DNA of 64,000 nucleotides from an uncultured Pseudomonadales bacterium (GTDB lineage Bacteria > Pseudomonadota > Gammaproteobacteria > Pseudomonadales > Azotimanducaceae). The translations under genes were made by a program, and so were the position numbers. This document shows, piece by piece, positions 44,677 through 53,409 of this stretch (positions are counted from its first letter, which is position 1; every line of letters begins with the position of its first letter). The DNA lies in NCBI GenBank assembly GCA_937775265.1, contig CALKBV010000011.1, forward strand, positions 62,001 through 126,000, read 5' to 3'. A model generated the notes under the pieces. It did not search any database. It was not told the DNA's origin and saw nothing but the letters and a program-made list of their open reading frames with translations.

Positions 44677-45810
44677 ATGAAATCTCCTATCTGTGAAAAA
44701 CTCGGCATCGAGTTTCCCTTGATCGCCTTTACTCATTGCCGCGATGTTGTTGTAGAAGTTTCCAAGGCTGGTGGTATGGGTGTCCTGGGCGCCGCGGGTT
44801 TCGGGCCAGATCAGCTGGAAATCGAACTTGCCTGGATTGATGAGCATATTGATGGCAAACCTTACGGGCTGGATCTGATAGTTCCAACGAGTATGGCGAA
44901 CAAGGATGAATCCCAATCCCCCGAAGAAGTGAGCGCCATGGTGCCGGATGAACACAAGAACTTCGCGGCGGGCGTCCTGGCCAGGCACAACGTTGATACG
45001 GCTGATGTGTACGAAGGGGCATCACGAGGCAATGGCGGTTTCCTTGGAGAGAAGCGTGCCGAAGGCATTATGGATATCGCGTTTGCCCATCCCATAAGCC
45101 TGATTGTTAATGCGCTGGGTGTTCCGCCAGCCTACATGTTGCAGATGGCGAAAGAGAAAGGTGTTCTCTGCGGTGCGCTTGTCGGCGCCAAACATCATGC
45201 GATCAAACAGGCTGAAGCTGGTGTAGAGATTCTGATAGTGTCAGGCACAGAGGCCGGTGGGCATTGCGGCGAAGTGTCGACGATGGTTCTGGTACCTGAA
45301 GTTTCACAGGCAGTAGAGGCGTACCCTCATGTTTCTGTGCTGGCTGCAGGCGGCATTGTTACAGGACGTCAGATGGCAGCGGCCATGGCTATGGGGGCAC
45401 ATGGGGCCTGGACAGGTTCCGTCTGGTTAACCACCCAGGAGGCGGAGACGTCACCCATTATCAAGGAAAAATTGCTCGCAGCTGGCTCGAGCCAAACTAT
45501 TCGCACAAAGAGTCGTACCGGGAAATATTCAAGGCAGGTTAGGTCCCCCTGGACTGATGCGTGGGAAGGTGTGGAGGCGCCCGAGCCATTACCGATGCCA
45601 CTCCAATCTCTGGTGAGTGAGCCGGCGTTGGGTAAGGTCGTTAAACTCGCGGAATCCGGTCATAAGGGCGCGAAGCAACTGGTGACTTACTGGGTAGGTC
45701 AGGGTGTTGGCATGATGAACCAGAGCCTGTCTGCTAAACAGGTGGTGTACGATTTCATGGAAGATTTTCTGGCGGCTAATGAAAGACTCGGAGGTTTTAT
45801 CGATGACTGA
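44677..45810 (+). CDS. Nitronate monooxygenase-like FMN enzyme (NPD/enoyl-reductase superfamily)
   Basis: A 377-residue TIM-barrel flavoenzyme. The N-terminal PLIAFTHCRDVVVEVSKAGGMGVLGAAG resembles 2-nitropropane dioxygenase; the FMN-phosphate site is SGTEAGGHCGEVST (about residues 190-203) and AAGGIVTGRQMAAAMAMGAHGAWTGSVW (about 223-250; key motif GGI, GADGV-like). Class I/II nitronate monooxygenases use propionate-3-nitronate or alkyl nitronates; others are quinone reductases. The usual PMAGGP start is changed to FTHCRD, so the substrate may differ. A small cupin-like gene overlaps its 3' end by 8 bp. Confidence 0.83.
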   Translation: MKSPICEKLGIEFPLIAFTHCRDVVVEVSKAGGMGVLGAAGFGPDQLEIELAWIDEHIDGKPYGLDLIVPTSMANKDESQSPEEVSAMVPDEHKNFAAGVLARHNVDTADVYEGASRGNGGFLGEKRAEGIMDIAFAHPISLIVNALGVPPAYMLQMAKEKGVLCGALVGAKHHAIKQAEAGVEILIVSGTEAGGHCGEVSTMVLVPEVSQAVEAYPHVSVLAAGGIVTGRQMAAAMAMGAHGAWTGSVWLTTQEAETSPIIKEKLLAAGSSQTIRTKSRTGKYSRQVRSPWTDAWEGVEAPEPLPMPLQSLVSEPALGKVVKLAESGHKGAKQLVTYWVGQGVGMMNQSLSAKQVVYDFMEDFLAANERLGGFIDD

Positions 45811-46114
45811 TCATGAAATAGCAACGGAAGTTGTGTTTGAGGATGAAGAGGTCCGGGTCTGGAACCAGGTTGTGCAAGGGGGCGAAGATATCCCGAAACA
45901 TGAACACAAACATGACTATTTTTTGCTAAATATTTCAGGTGAGGGGCCAATCCAGGTTCAGTTTCACAATGGAACAGGAGGGTCCCTTGGGGAAACATTT
46001 GATTTTTTCCCAAAACCAGGTTCTTCCGATTTCATCAAGAAGGGTCATATTGAAACTGCGCACAATGCTGGAGGTGATTATCACGCTATTCTGGTTGAGC
46101 TAAAGAAGCGTTAA
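45803..46114 (+). CDS. Small cupin-like protein
   Basis: A 103-residue protein with a single beta-barrel. ATG 45803 has CGGAGG 8 nt upstream and overlaps the stop of the NMO gene, so the two are coupled. The likely metal ligands are in KHEHKHDYFLLN and GHIETAHNAGGDYHAILVEL. It may be a metal-dependent lyase or isomerase, or a binding accessory of the flavoenzyme. No precise family is recognised. Confidence 0.65.
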   Translation: MTDHEIATEVVFEDEEVRVWNQVVQGGEDIPKHEHKHDYFLLNISGEGPIQVQFHNGTGGSLGETFDFFPKPGSSDFIKKGHIETAHNAGGDYHAILVELKKR

Positions 46115-46362
46115 GCAACAAAAATTAGGGTGGAACTCTGGATGCAGAAAAATAGCCCAATCGTGATCAGCAGCTACCGGAAGTTCGAGTTACGAATAAA
46201 CTCGGCCGTGCGAGGTACAGGTTTTGGTGGCGGCAAGGTTGCTGTTTCTGTTGCGCCGTCCGGGTTTAGGTTCAGGTCTTCCGGCCTGCTGACTACCAGC
46301 CTCGCACCAATATTTTGTTGCATGGTCGGATGTTTTCTCTTTAGAAAAGCGGTAATAACGGA

Positions 46363-47598
46363 ATGAGTAGCCCCATAGAAGTAGTGCTTAGTGACGGGAA
46401 AGGTTCTATTTACGGCTACTGTGATGACAAGTTCCGCAGCGTGCTGGAGACCTTCGTTGCCAATTTTGAAGATCGCGAAGAACAAGGAGCGTCCGTTTGT
46501 TTCAATGTTGAAGGGGAGACTGTCGTTAATCTTTGGGGTGGTCGAATGCATCCCCGGCAGGAGTCAGAGTGGCAGGAAGACACCATGAGTGTTGTGCATT
46601 CGGTGACCAAGGCGGCTGTTTCAATTTGTGCGCATATACTTATCTGTGAAGGGAAACTCGATTTGCGGGCAAAGGTCGCAGATTACTGGCCGGAATTTGG
46701 CCAGCAGGGCAAGGAAGGTGTGACAGTTGCCATGATGCTCAATCATTCAGCGGGCCTTGCTGCTATCCGCGCGCCGATTAAGGAAGGCGGCTTTCTGGAC
46801 TGGGACTATATGGTGCAGCGGTTGGCGGAAGAAGCGCCATTCTGGAAGCCGGGCACTCGAAATGGCTATCACATGTCGACGTTTGGTTGGGCTGTTGGAG
46901 AGCTTGTTAGACGCGCCTCTGGTCTTTCGTTGGGAGACTATTTCCGAACGCGTGTCGCGGAGCCTTTGGGGTTGGATTTTCACATTGGCTTGCCTGAATC
47001 AGAACATCACCGCGTATCAAGAATGATGCGCTGGGCACCGAAAAAAGGGGATCCGGTTTCTCCGTACACAGTTGCGCTGCTGCAAAGTAAAGAGTCGTTG
47101 CAATACATTGCGCTACTCAACAACGGAAAATTTAAGACTGACGCCCCGGAAAGCTATCTCTGCCAGTACGGCGCAGGTGGAGGTATTGCCAATGGGAAGG
47201 GAATTGCGGGAATGTTCAATCCCTTTGCCAATGGCGGCGAAGGCTTTGTTGACAAGGTTGGCCTTGAACGTATGCAGGCTGCTTCCGTCGCTACCAATGA
47301 AGATGTGACGCTTGTGTCACCGACGAAATTTAGCCTGGGTTTCATGCTCAGTATGGATAACCGACATCGCGAAGCTGGTGCGCTCGAAACCATTATCATG
47401 GGCAAGCACGCATTTGGACATGCTGGCGCTGGTGGTAGCGTTGGTTTTGCCGATACTGAATGTCACCTTGGTTTTGGATACAGCATGAACAAGATGGGTG
47501 CGGGGATTTTGCTGAATGAAAGAGGGCAATCCCTGGTCGATGAAACCTATCGCTGTCTTGGTTATAGCACTAACGAACCGGGTTATTGGGTCAAGTAA
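46363..47598 (+). CDS. Family VIII esterase / beta-lactamase-like serine hydrolase
   Basis: A 411-residue enzyme of the class C beta-lactamase/EstB fold. The catalytic S-x-x-K is SVTK in HSVTKAAVSICAHI (about Ser84), and the catalytic Tyr is in NGYHMSTFGW (near 171). The C-terminal GHAGAGGSVGFAD contains the G-x-S-like third motif. Such esterases act on short acyl esters and lactones. No signal peptide is seen, so it is cytoplasmic. It sits 248 bp after the NMO/cupin pair on the same strand; in this context it could hydrolyse an ester produced by a Baeyer-Villiger-like or luciferase-like oxidation. Confidence 0.87.
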   Translation: MSSPIEVVLSDGKGSIYGYCDDKFRSVLETFVANFEDREEQGASVCFNVEGETVVNLWGGRMHPRQESEWQEDTMSVVHSVTKAAVSICAHILICEGKLDLRAKVADYWPEFGQQGKEGVTVAMMLNHSAGLAAIRAPIKEGGFLDWDYMVQRLAEEAPFWKPGTRNGYHMSTFGWAVGELVRRASGLSLGDYFRTRVAEPLGLDFHIGLPESEHHRVSRMMRWAPKKGDPVSPYTVALLQSKESLQYIALLNNGKFKTDAPESYLCQYGAGGGIANGKGIAGMFNPFANGGEGFVDKVGLERMQAASVATNEDVTLVSPTKFSLGFMLSMDNRHREAGALETIIMGKHAFGHAGAGGSVGFADTECHLGFGYSMNKMGAGILLNERGQSLVDETYRCLGYSTNEPGYWVK

Positions 47599-47614
47599 CG
47601 GCCCTTGGGACTGG

Positions 47615-48595
47615 TCAGAGTTCCAGCCCACGAATAGGTAAACCGGCGGCTTCATAACACCGATCAACCACTGTCATCTGGGCAACAGCATCGCTGCCGT
47701 CAGTCCAAAGAGGTTCGTCCTTTTCGACCGCTGCGATGAAGGCATCCAGCTGATACGCATAGGTAGGCCTGCGATCAACGGTTTCGTGGCTTGTCTGCCC
47801 GCGCACGTTCAGGGTCAGAAGGTGACCCATCTGTGGTGCGATGACGTTGTCGACTCGCATTTCCCCCCTGCTTCCCTTAACCGTCACTTCTGCTCTAAAT
47901 GATGCTGATGCCCGCATATCGGCTGATGTGGTGATGGCGATGTTCCCGGCCTCCATTTTCGTTTTCAGAAACAGGTCAACCTGGGGTGGACCAACTTCAG
48001 CCGTCGCTGAAACGACCGTTGGTTCGGTACCAGCCAAATGCCGAACCCATGAAATGGGATAACAGCCTATATCCATCGTGACGCCCCCACCCAGATGGTA
48101 GTTCATTCGAATATCGTCCGGATCGGTCACTGGAATATGAAAGGCTGCATCAATGGATGCAATAGTACCGAGCTCTCCATTAGAGACAATTTCTTTCATT
48201 CGCGCGAACAAAGGGTGGTAGCGATAGTGGAATGCATCCATCAGCACCAGGCCCTGATCTTTAGCGACCCGATTCATTTCTCTCGCTTCGTCTGCGTTAC
48301 AGGCAAGGGACTTCTCGCAAAGGACATGTTTGCCTGCGTTCAAGGCGGCAATGGTCCACGGATGGTGGGCGGGGATATGGAGTGGATTGTACAGAGCATT
48401 GATTTTTTCATGGCCAACAACATCAAGGTAGCTGTCGCACACAGTTCCTATGTGGTGGGCTGCCGCAAAGGCGTTGGCCTTATCCCTGTCTCGTGCCGCA
48501 ATAACGGAAATATGAGCCAGAGGTTCATTCATGCACGGATAGATAAGAGCTGCAGGAGTTATGCGGGCCGCGCCCAGTACACCGAATCGAATCAT
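47615..48595 (-). CDS. Gfo/Idh/MocA-family oxidoreductase
   Basis: A 326-residue NAD(P)-dependent sugar or inositol dehydrogenase. The Rossmann motif is GVLGAARI (residues 5-12), the cofactor-binding EKSLACN replaces the more usual EKP, and the active-site His region is DAFHYRYHP. It converges with the esterase gene, 16 bp away, and diverges from the peptidase-like gene. The substrate is unknown; trans-dihydrodiol and 1,5-anhydrofructose dehydrogenases are among its relatives. Confidence 0.88.
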   Translation of the reverse strand: MIRFGVLGAARITPAALIYPCMNEPLAHISVIAARDRDKANAFAAAHHIGTVCDSYLDVVGHEKINALYNPLHIPAHHPWTIAALNAGKHVLCEKSLACNADEAREMNRVAKDQGLVLMDAFHYRYHPLFARMKEIVSNGELGTIASIDAAFHIPVTDPDDIRMNYHLGGGVTMDIGCYPISWVRHLAGTEPTVVSATAEVGPPQVDLFLKTKMEAGNIAITTSADMRASASFRAEVTVKGSRGEMRVDNVIAPQMGHLLTLNVRGQTSHETVDRRPTYAYQLDAFIAAVEKDEPLWTDGSDAVAQMTVVDRCYEAAGLPIRGLEL

Positions 48596-48613
48596 GTGTT
48601 TGTCTTCTGTTTA

Positions 48614-48741
48614 CTTGAGAACCGAGGTCACTAGTTTACGCCTACCTTGCGAACTGAGGTCACTAGTTTCCACGTACCTAGAGAGCTGAGATCACTAGTC
48701 TATAGGTACCTTGCGAAGTGAGCGCACTAGTGTAAGTTTAC
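48614..48741. repeat. Four exact-period 32-bp tandem repeats
   Basis: Units start at 48614, 48646, 48678 and 48710, always 32 bp apart. The shared core is GAGGTCACTAGT, with the palindrome ACTAGT in all four units. Units diverge mildly, so the array is not recent. It occupies nearly all of the 149-bp spacer between the Gfo/Idh/MocA gene and the peptidase-like gene. Confidence 0.9.
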
Positions 48742-48744
48742 GGG

Positions 48745-49758
48745 ATGTCAGAAACCTATATTGAAGAATCAAGGCTCGCTACCGCCGAGCTTTCACTTGG
48801 GTCACTGCTCCCGCCAGGAGCGTGGCGTCCAGCCTTAACGCCTGAAGTGCACCCCCGTCAGATTGGAGATGAGCTCTGGTCAAAGGCGTTCGATAAGGAT
48901 CAACTTGATGATCGGCCGCTCTACTGGCAACGGCTCATCCTATCTCAATATTTGAGACAGCTCGGTGCTGAATCCTCGGATTTGTTGGAGTTTGAGCTGG
49001 CAAGCCGCGGCATGCTGGGCAATCAGTTTTCAGGTGGTGCAACCTATCGTGTGCTGGTGACGGGGTTCGACCCGTTTCACCTGGACGATCACATAGAACA
49101 GGGGAATCCGTCCGGCGTGGTCGCACTCCAACATCAACACAAACAGATAGCGTTGGGTGTGGGAAGAGCTGAGATTCGTTCGATGATATTTCCGGTGCGT
49201 TATAAGGACTTTGATGAGTTTCTGGTTGAAAGAGTCCTTGAGACCTTCACTGATAAAGTGGACATGGTGATTACCGTCAGTATGGGTCGAACAGGCTTCG
49301 ACCTAGAGCGATTCCCTGGCAGGCGGCGATCGGTGTCGACACCGGATAATGCCAGGGAGGCAGGTGGTGGATCAGCAGAGAAACCCCTTGTACCGCCATA
49401 CCTTGAAGGGCCGGAATTTGTAGAATTTTCTTTACCCGCAGGTGAGATGAAAAAATGTATGGGTGATTTCCCGGTTAACGACAACAGATTGGTCACAACG
49501 CTGGAGCAGGGGGAGTATAAGGCAGTGAACCTGGCGGCGCTTGAGTCGAAAACTGCTGTCCTTGGGAGCGGGGGTGGATACCTGTCGAATGAGATTGGCT
49601 ACAGGGTGATTAGGCACATTCGGGAAAAAGACCGTGCTATACGCGGGGGGCACATTCACACCCCTCGGATGCAGGGTTATGATCGCGGTCTTGTTCAGAA
49701 AATAAGCAAACAGTGTGCTGGCCTGATTGAGGCGGCAATTCAGGTGCTTCCCAATTAG
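48745..49758 (+). CDS. Pyroglutamyl-peptidase I-like (C15) protein with Ser in place of the catalytic Cys
   Basis: A 337-residue protein whose residues 100-337 match C15 pyrrolidone-carboxyl peptidase: VLVTGFDPF, NPSG, then FPVRYKDFDEFL, a Glu188 in RTGFDLERF, the nucleophile region GSGGGYLSNEIGY and GGHIHTPRM with the catalytic His. In active enzymes the nucleophile loop is like FVCNHVMY; here Ser281 (codon TCG) replaces Cys. An extra N-terminal helical segment of about 100 residues is not typical. It could be an inactive binder, a serine version, or a different hydrolase. No export signal. Confidence 0.7.
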   Translation: MSETYIEESRLATAELSLGSLLPPGAWRPALTPEVHPRQIGDELWSKAFDKDQLDDRPLYWQRLILSQYLRQLGAESSDLLEFELASRGMLGNQFSGGATYRVLVTGFDPFHLDDHIEQGNPSGVVALQHQHKQIALGVGRAEIRSMIFPVRYKDFDEFLVERVLETFTDKVDMVITVSMGRTGFDLERFPGRRRSVSTPDNAREAGGGSAEKPLVPPYLEGPEFVEFSLPAGEMKKCMGDFPVNDNRLVTTLEQGEYKAVNLAALESKTAVLGSGGGYLSNEIGYRVIRHIREKDRAIRGGHIHTPRMQGYDRGLVQKISKQCAGLIEAAIQVLPN

Positions 49759-49885
49759 ATAGAGCGGCGTGCATTTTAGTGCCCTCGAAAGCGTCTGTGG
49801 GTTTGAGGTTGGATAATCCCTGCCGACGGCGAAGAACGCGATGTGCCGGAATCTGTTGCATTATTGACGCATGGTCAGTAGAAAT

Positions 49886-49914
49886 AAAAACGCCCGAATA
49901 AATCGGGCGTTTTT
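49886..49914. terminator. Bidirectional hairpin terminator
   Basis: AAAAACGCCCGA-ATAAA-TCGGGCGTTTTT lies between the convergent peptidase-like and acyl-CoA-dehydrogenase-like genes. The 7-bp GC stem has T runs on either strand, so it can stop transcripts from both sides. Confidence 0.9.
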
Positions 49915-49933
49915 GGTCTACATAGCTGAACAG

Positions 49934-51160
49934 CTACTTCGGGCCTGGTAGAACAGGTGCGCCCGTTCCTCCCCCAAATTCTGGTCCGGCTTCGATACCG
50001 AGAAGAATTTTTCCAAGATCTTCATAAAGAGGATGAGCTACCCATCTGTGCGTTGCGGCACCATGCGAATCCCTGAGTTTTCTCTCTAGTGGGCTGAATG
50101 TTCGCATGGCGGTAGTACCCGCAGTGTTGTGCAACAGGTCTACGACTTTCATACATTCGTTGGCTGCGTGGGTGCAGGCAAGTCGCGCATCCTGGGTAGT
50201 CTTGGCACCTGGAAGATCGGAGTTTCCGGTTAGTTCATCCTCGACTGCAGTCATGGACTCCATTAACCATGCGCGGGCAGCGCGGTAGGTCGCTTCGGCA
50301 ACACCCATCCTGTATTGAGCAATTCCTCTGTTAGCAAGAGATGCAGAGGTCAACATGGGAATCTTGTTCTTGGCGATGTCAGCGAAGACTTCCAATGAGC
50401 CTTTTGCTACGCCGATTGCAATAGCGGCCTTGTTATAAGCCAATCGTAGTGGCGTCGGCATACGATAAACCGGGTTAGGGTAGTGTGATGGTACTGTCCA
50501 GAGGTCTACGCCGGCATATTTGGCCGGGACAACTGCGCCGTCGGCTTTTACGTCATCTGAACCTGAACCACGAAGGCCAGCTACGTCCCAGGTGCGCACA
50601 ATTTCGAATTGGTCTTTGGGTAGGAACCATAACTTGAAGACCGGGGCGCCGTTTGCATCGGTTTCCAGTTCGTCACCCTTCATCAGGGGAGCGCCCATAA
50701 AGCAGAAATCAGCGTTATGACAGCCAGATATAAAGGTTGCCTGGCCCCAGACTTTCACACTGCCATCAGCCTGACGTTCGGCGCGAGGAGGTGTACTGCC
50801 TGGCCCACCGCCACCGCACATGACAACGCTAGGGTTATCGAGGTAAATCTCCTTGGCAAGCTCAGGATCCATACCACCAACCGCCATGGCATTAATCTCG
50901 GAGCCGAGCATGACATTCCAGGCAACCGATGCATCTATGGCAGCCATATGCTCCAGGATTTCTATTGTCTCCATCGAGCTTGCATTGTCACCGCCCATTT
51001 CAGTGGGCAGAGCGAAGCGGAAAAACCCTTCGTCAACCAACTTAGTGACAATCCAGTCGGGAAGCTTTTTCAGTTCCTGCGCTTCATCGCCTGCTTTTAG
51101 TATGTCTTCGCGGAGGTCTTCAATTTTTTGTAGTCGCGCTGTGTGGACTTCTCTTGGCAT
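49934..51160 (-). CDS. Acyl-CoA-dehydrogenase-like flavin enzyme, group-D monooxygenase type
   Basis: A 408-residue protein of the acyl-CoA dehydrogenase fold. It resembles two-component monooxygenases (HsaA/DszC/HpaB-like) and related members with GLRGSGSDDV instead of the typical acyl-CoA catalytic loop. N-terminal helices are followed by the beta-barrel (WGQATFISGCHNADFCFMGA) and the C-terminal helix HNTAGTTAMRTFSPLERKLRD. The catalytic Glu of true acyl-CoA dehydrogenases is not evident. It may hydroxylate an aromatic or steroid-like substrate with reduced flavin supplied from elsewhere. An FNR-like inverted repeat lies upstream. Confidence 0.82.
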   Translation of the reverse strand: MPREVHTARLQKIEDLREDILKAGDEAQELKKLPDWIVTKLVDEGFFRFALPTEMGGDNASSMETIEILEHMAAIDASVAWNVMLGSEINAMAVGGMDPELAKEIYLDNPSVVMCGGGGPGSTPPRAERQADGSVKVWGQATFISGCHNADFCFMGAPLMKGDELETDANGAPVFKLWFLPKDQFEIVRTWDVAGLRGSGSDDVKADGAVVPAKYAGVDLWTVPSHYPNPVYRMPTPLRLAYNKAAIAIGVAKGSLEVFADIAKNKIPMLTSASLANRGIAQYRMGVAEATYRAARAWLMESMTAVEDELTGNSDLPGAKTTQDARLACTHAANECMKVVDLLHNTAGTTAMRTFSPLERKLRDSHGAATHRWVAHPLYEDLGKILLGIEAGPEFGGGTGAPVLPGPK

Positions 51161-51236
51161 TTGATTGCCCTTATTCGTTTTTCAGATGGGTTACAGTTTA
51201 GGCAGAAGGGGCATCAAAAGAAAAGCCTATCAGCTT

Positions 51237-51260
51237 ATTGATTGAGTTGGATCAATCAAT
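51237..51260. promoter_or_regulatory. Perfect 9-bp inverted repeat, FNR/ANR-like, in a divergent promoter region
   Basis: ATTGATTGA-GTTGGA-TCAATCAAT is a perfect 24-bp palindrome with a 6-nt spacer. Its inside reads TTGAG-TTGG-ATCAA (51242-51255), one mismatch from the FNR/ANR consensus TTGAT-N4-ATCAA. It lies about 80 bp from the flavoprotein start and 200 bp from the SDR start. Confidence 0.6.
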
Positions 51261-51457
51261 GAAATAAGTATGTATAGGAAATGTCTGAGCAATGGGGGCT
51301 GAGCCACTCGAATGGTCGTTCAGCCGGTGATGAAATATACGGGCACATCATATTGATGCAAAGATCGTGGTTGTGGACCGGTCTTTGTGCATTTCGCAGA
51401 TTGAAATGGCATTATTCGCCCTCGATTTAGTATGCAGATTTAATGCAGGAGAAAAAC

Positions 51458-52219
51458 ATGGATTTAAACGGTAAAACTATTGTCATCACTGGTGGAGGGC
51501 AGGGTCTCGGTCGCGCAATGGCTATTGTAATGGCTAAAGAAGGCGCCAACCTGGCACTCATCGATCTGAACGATGAACCGCTGGCTGAAGCAGTTCAGTT
51601 GTGTAAAGACGCAGGTGGCGATGCAAAGTCCTACAAGGCCAATGTTGCCAAAGAAGAAGATGTGATCACGGCATTTGACGCGATAGAGGCCGATTTTGGT
51701 GAGGTTCATGGATTAATCAATAATGCCGGCATCCTGCGGGATGGCCTGATGATCAAGTTTAAGGATGGCAAGATCGAAAAGACGATGTCGCTCGCGGAAT
51801 GGCAGGCTGTCATTGACGTAAACCTGACTGGCGTATTTCTTTGTGGGCGTGAGGCAGCCTCCAGGATGATTGAGAAAGGCATCGCTGGGTGCATTATCAA
51901 TATATCCAGTATCAGCAGGGCCGGAAATATGGGTCAGACTAACTACTCAGCGGCGAAAGCAGGCGTGGCCGCGCTGGCGACCGTTTGGGCCAAGGAACTG
52001 GCTCGCCATGGTATTCGGGCGGCGGCTATAGCGCCCGGCTTTATTGCAACGGAAATGGTTGCCAGCATGAAACCGGAAGCCCTGGAGAAGATGGCAGCGG
52101 GGATTCCGCTTAAACGCCTTGGCCAACCTGAAGAAGTCGCTCATACCGCTAAGTACATTTTCGAGAATGACTATGTGAGTGGTCGGGTTATTGAACTCGA
52201 TGCGGGATTGCGTTTGTAG
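51458..52219 (+). CDS. Short-chain dehydrogenase/reductase (FabG-like)
   Basis: A 253-residue classical SDR. Cofactor motif TGGGQGLGRA (residues 12-21), NNAG (about 90), catalytic SSISRAGNMGQTNYSAAKAG with Tyr about 158 and Lys 162, and PGFIATEM. Similar to 3-oxoacyl-ACP reductases and to 3-hydroxyacyl-CoA dehydrogenases. I chose ATG 51458 because AGGAG precedes it by 6 nt; an ATG five codons upstream lacks one. It is divergent from the flavoprotein gene, probably sharing the inverted-repeat operator. Confidence 0.9.
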   Translation: MDLNGKTIVITGGGQGLGRAMAIVMAKEGANLALIDLNDEPLAEAVQLCKDAGGDAKSYKANVAKEEDVITAFDAIEADFGEVHGLINNAGILRDGLMIKFKDGKIEKTMSLAEWQAVIDVNLTGVFLCGREAASRMIEKGIAGCIINISSISRAGNMGQTNYSAAKAGVAALATVWAKELARHGIRAAAIAPGFIATEMVASMKPEALEKMAAGIPLKRLGQPEEVAHTAKYIFENDYVSGRVIELDAGLRL

Positions 52220-52362
52220 TGCACACAGCACCTTCGAGTCGGAGTCTGGGCGATCCCGAGGACGAGATGACTCTGTTATGTGGCTGCGCCACTTCAGTCG
52301 AAATGATGGAGAGGGAGGCTGTGGCGAGCCGTCCAGTCATCTCTACCGGAGTCGGAGGCGGA

Positions 52363-52896
52363 GTGGCGAGATCTCGGTTTTTTCGCTTCGTCACGCTGGC
52401 CTGCTTTCTGATGACGGCAGGTGTTTCCATTGCCCAGCAGACTCCTGCCATAACCGGGCCATTCCTGGATCAGTCTGAGGTTACCTGGAAGGTTAACGAG
52501 TTCAACATTGCGCGCTGGAAGACTCTGGTGGGTGGTATCGAAGGTGGGCAGATCGATCGTGATGACATCCAATTCGGCATATGGGAGTTAGCACCGAATG
52601 CGATCTACCATAGCCACAGGCATGAAGTTCCGGAAATCTATTTTGTGACAGAAGGTAAGGCTGACTGGACTGTTGATGGGGTTACCCGAGAAGTGGGTCA
52701 GGGGATGGCGATCTATACGAAGCCGGGCGCTGTTCACAAGATGGTAAACCTTACGGGAGATAATGTTACGGCGATCTGGGTCTGGTGGGCGCCGGGCGGC
52801 GACAAGGAAGTTTTTGCTGGCGACTATGAGTTCACGGAGCCCGAGCCTGAGAAAAATGGTTCGTTCGAAGAAGGGGTTAACGAACAGCTCTATTAG
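52363..52896 (+). CDS. Exported cupin-domain protein
   Basis: A 177-residue protein with a signal peptide (ARSRFFRFVTLACFLMTAG, cleavage near SIAQQ) and a single cupin barrel. Metal ligands are HSHRHEVPE (about residues 88-96), giving two His and a Glu, and a further His in GAVHKMVN. The start is uncertain: GTG 52363 follows a GGAGG by 4 nt and gives a clean signal peptide, while upstream in-frame starts (GTG 52219, ATG 52267) would bury it. Periplasmic cupins include DMSP lyases and dioxygenase-like proteins; I cannot choose. It follows the SDR on the same strand. Confidence 0.7.
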   Translation: MARSRFFRFVTLACFLMTAGVSIAQQTPAITGPFLDQSEVTWKVNEFNIARWKTLVGGIEGGQIDRDDIQFGIWELAPNAIYHSHRHEVPEIYFVTEGKADWTVDGVTREVGQGMAIYTKPGAVHKMVNLTGDNVTAIWVWWAPGGDKEVFAGDYEFTEPEPEKNGSFEEGVNEQLY

Positions 52897-52980
52897 TGGT
52901 GTTTCGCCAGCCAACAATGGGTTTTGTCTAGGCGTCCCTGGGGCTCTGCTGAATTGACGCTAATGAGGCAGGCGGCGAAA

Positions 52981-53409
52981 TTATGACTTTGCGGTCAACC
53001 ACCTGTCTACGAAATCTGTCACAAACATACCAGCTATCATGGCCACGCCAAAGTAGAGAATATCAATATTCAGGTAAGCAAGCGACGCAATGGCAGGGCC
53101 GGGACAAAGTCCAACAAGCCCCCAACCAATTCCGAACAATGCGGCACCGCCAATTAGCCGACCATCAATATCAGTTCTCGTGGGTAGCCGAAATACATCT
53201 GCAAAAAGTGGCGCTTTAATCTTCCCCAGACCAAACTGAAAGAATGGCAGGCTGACCAGTATTCCGCCGACCATCACAAATGCGAGCGTCGGATTCCAGT
53301 CACCGAACAGGTCAAGAAAGCCGATGACATTGGCGATATCTGTCATGCCAGACAAGGCAAGCCCAAATCCAAAAAGCATGCCGCATAAAAGTGCCATCAA
53401 TAGTTTCAT
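52981..53409 (-). CDS. YeeE/YedE-family membrane protein, second subunit (DUF6691)
   Basis: A 142-residue membrane protein with about four helices: MKLLMALLCGMLFGFGLALS, AFVMVGGILVSLPFFQFGL, LIGGAALFGIGWGLVGLCPG and ILYFGVAMIAGMFVTD. The CPGPAI motif holds the Cys that is conserved in the thiosulfate-transport-like YeeE/YedE family. The start at 53409 has GGAGGTG upstream and overlaps the companion gene by 4 bp. The pair is a split version of the single-chain YeeE/YedE transporter and probably moves a sulfur compound. Confidence 0.88.
   Translation of the reverse strand: MKLLMALLCGMLFGFGLALSGMTDIANVIGFLDLFGDWNPTLAFVMVGGILVSLPFFQFGLGKIKAPLFADVFRLPTRTDIDGRLIGGAALFGIGWGLVGLCPGPAIASLAYLNIDILYFGVAMIAGMFVTDFVDRWLTAKS

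Noticed and set aside
46115-46362. 78-codon frame between the small cupin and the esterase
   Set aside because: No ribosome-binding site, no recognisable features, overlaps the esterase start; treated as non-coding spacer.
48614-48741. CRISPR array
   Set aside because: The 32-bp units are contiguous with no unique spacers, and there are no cas genes.
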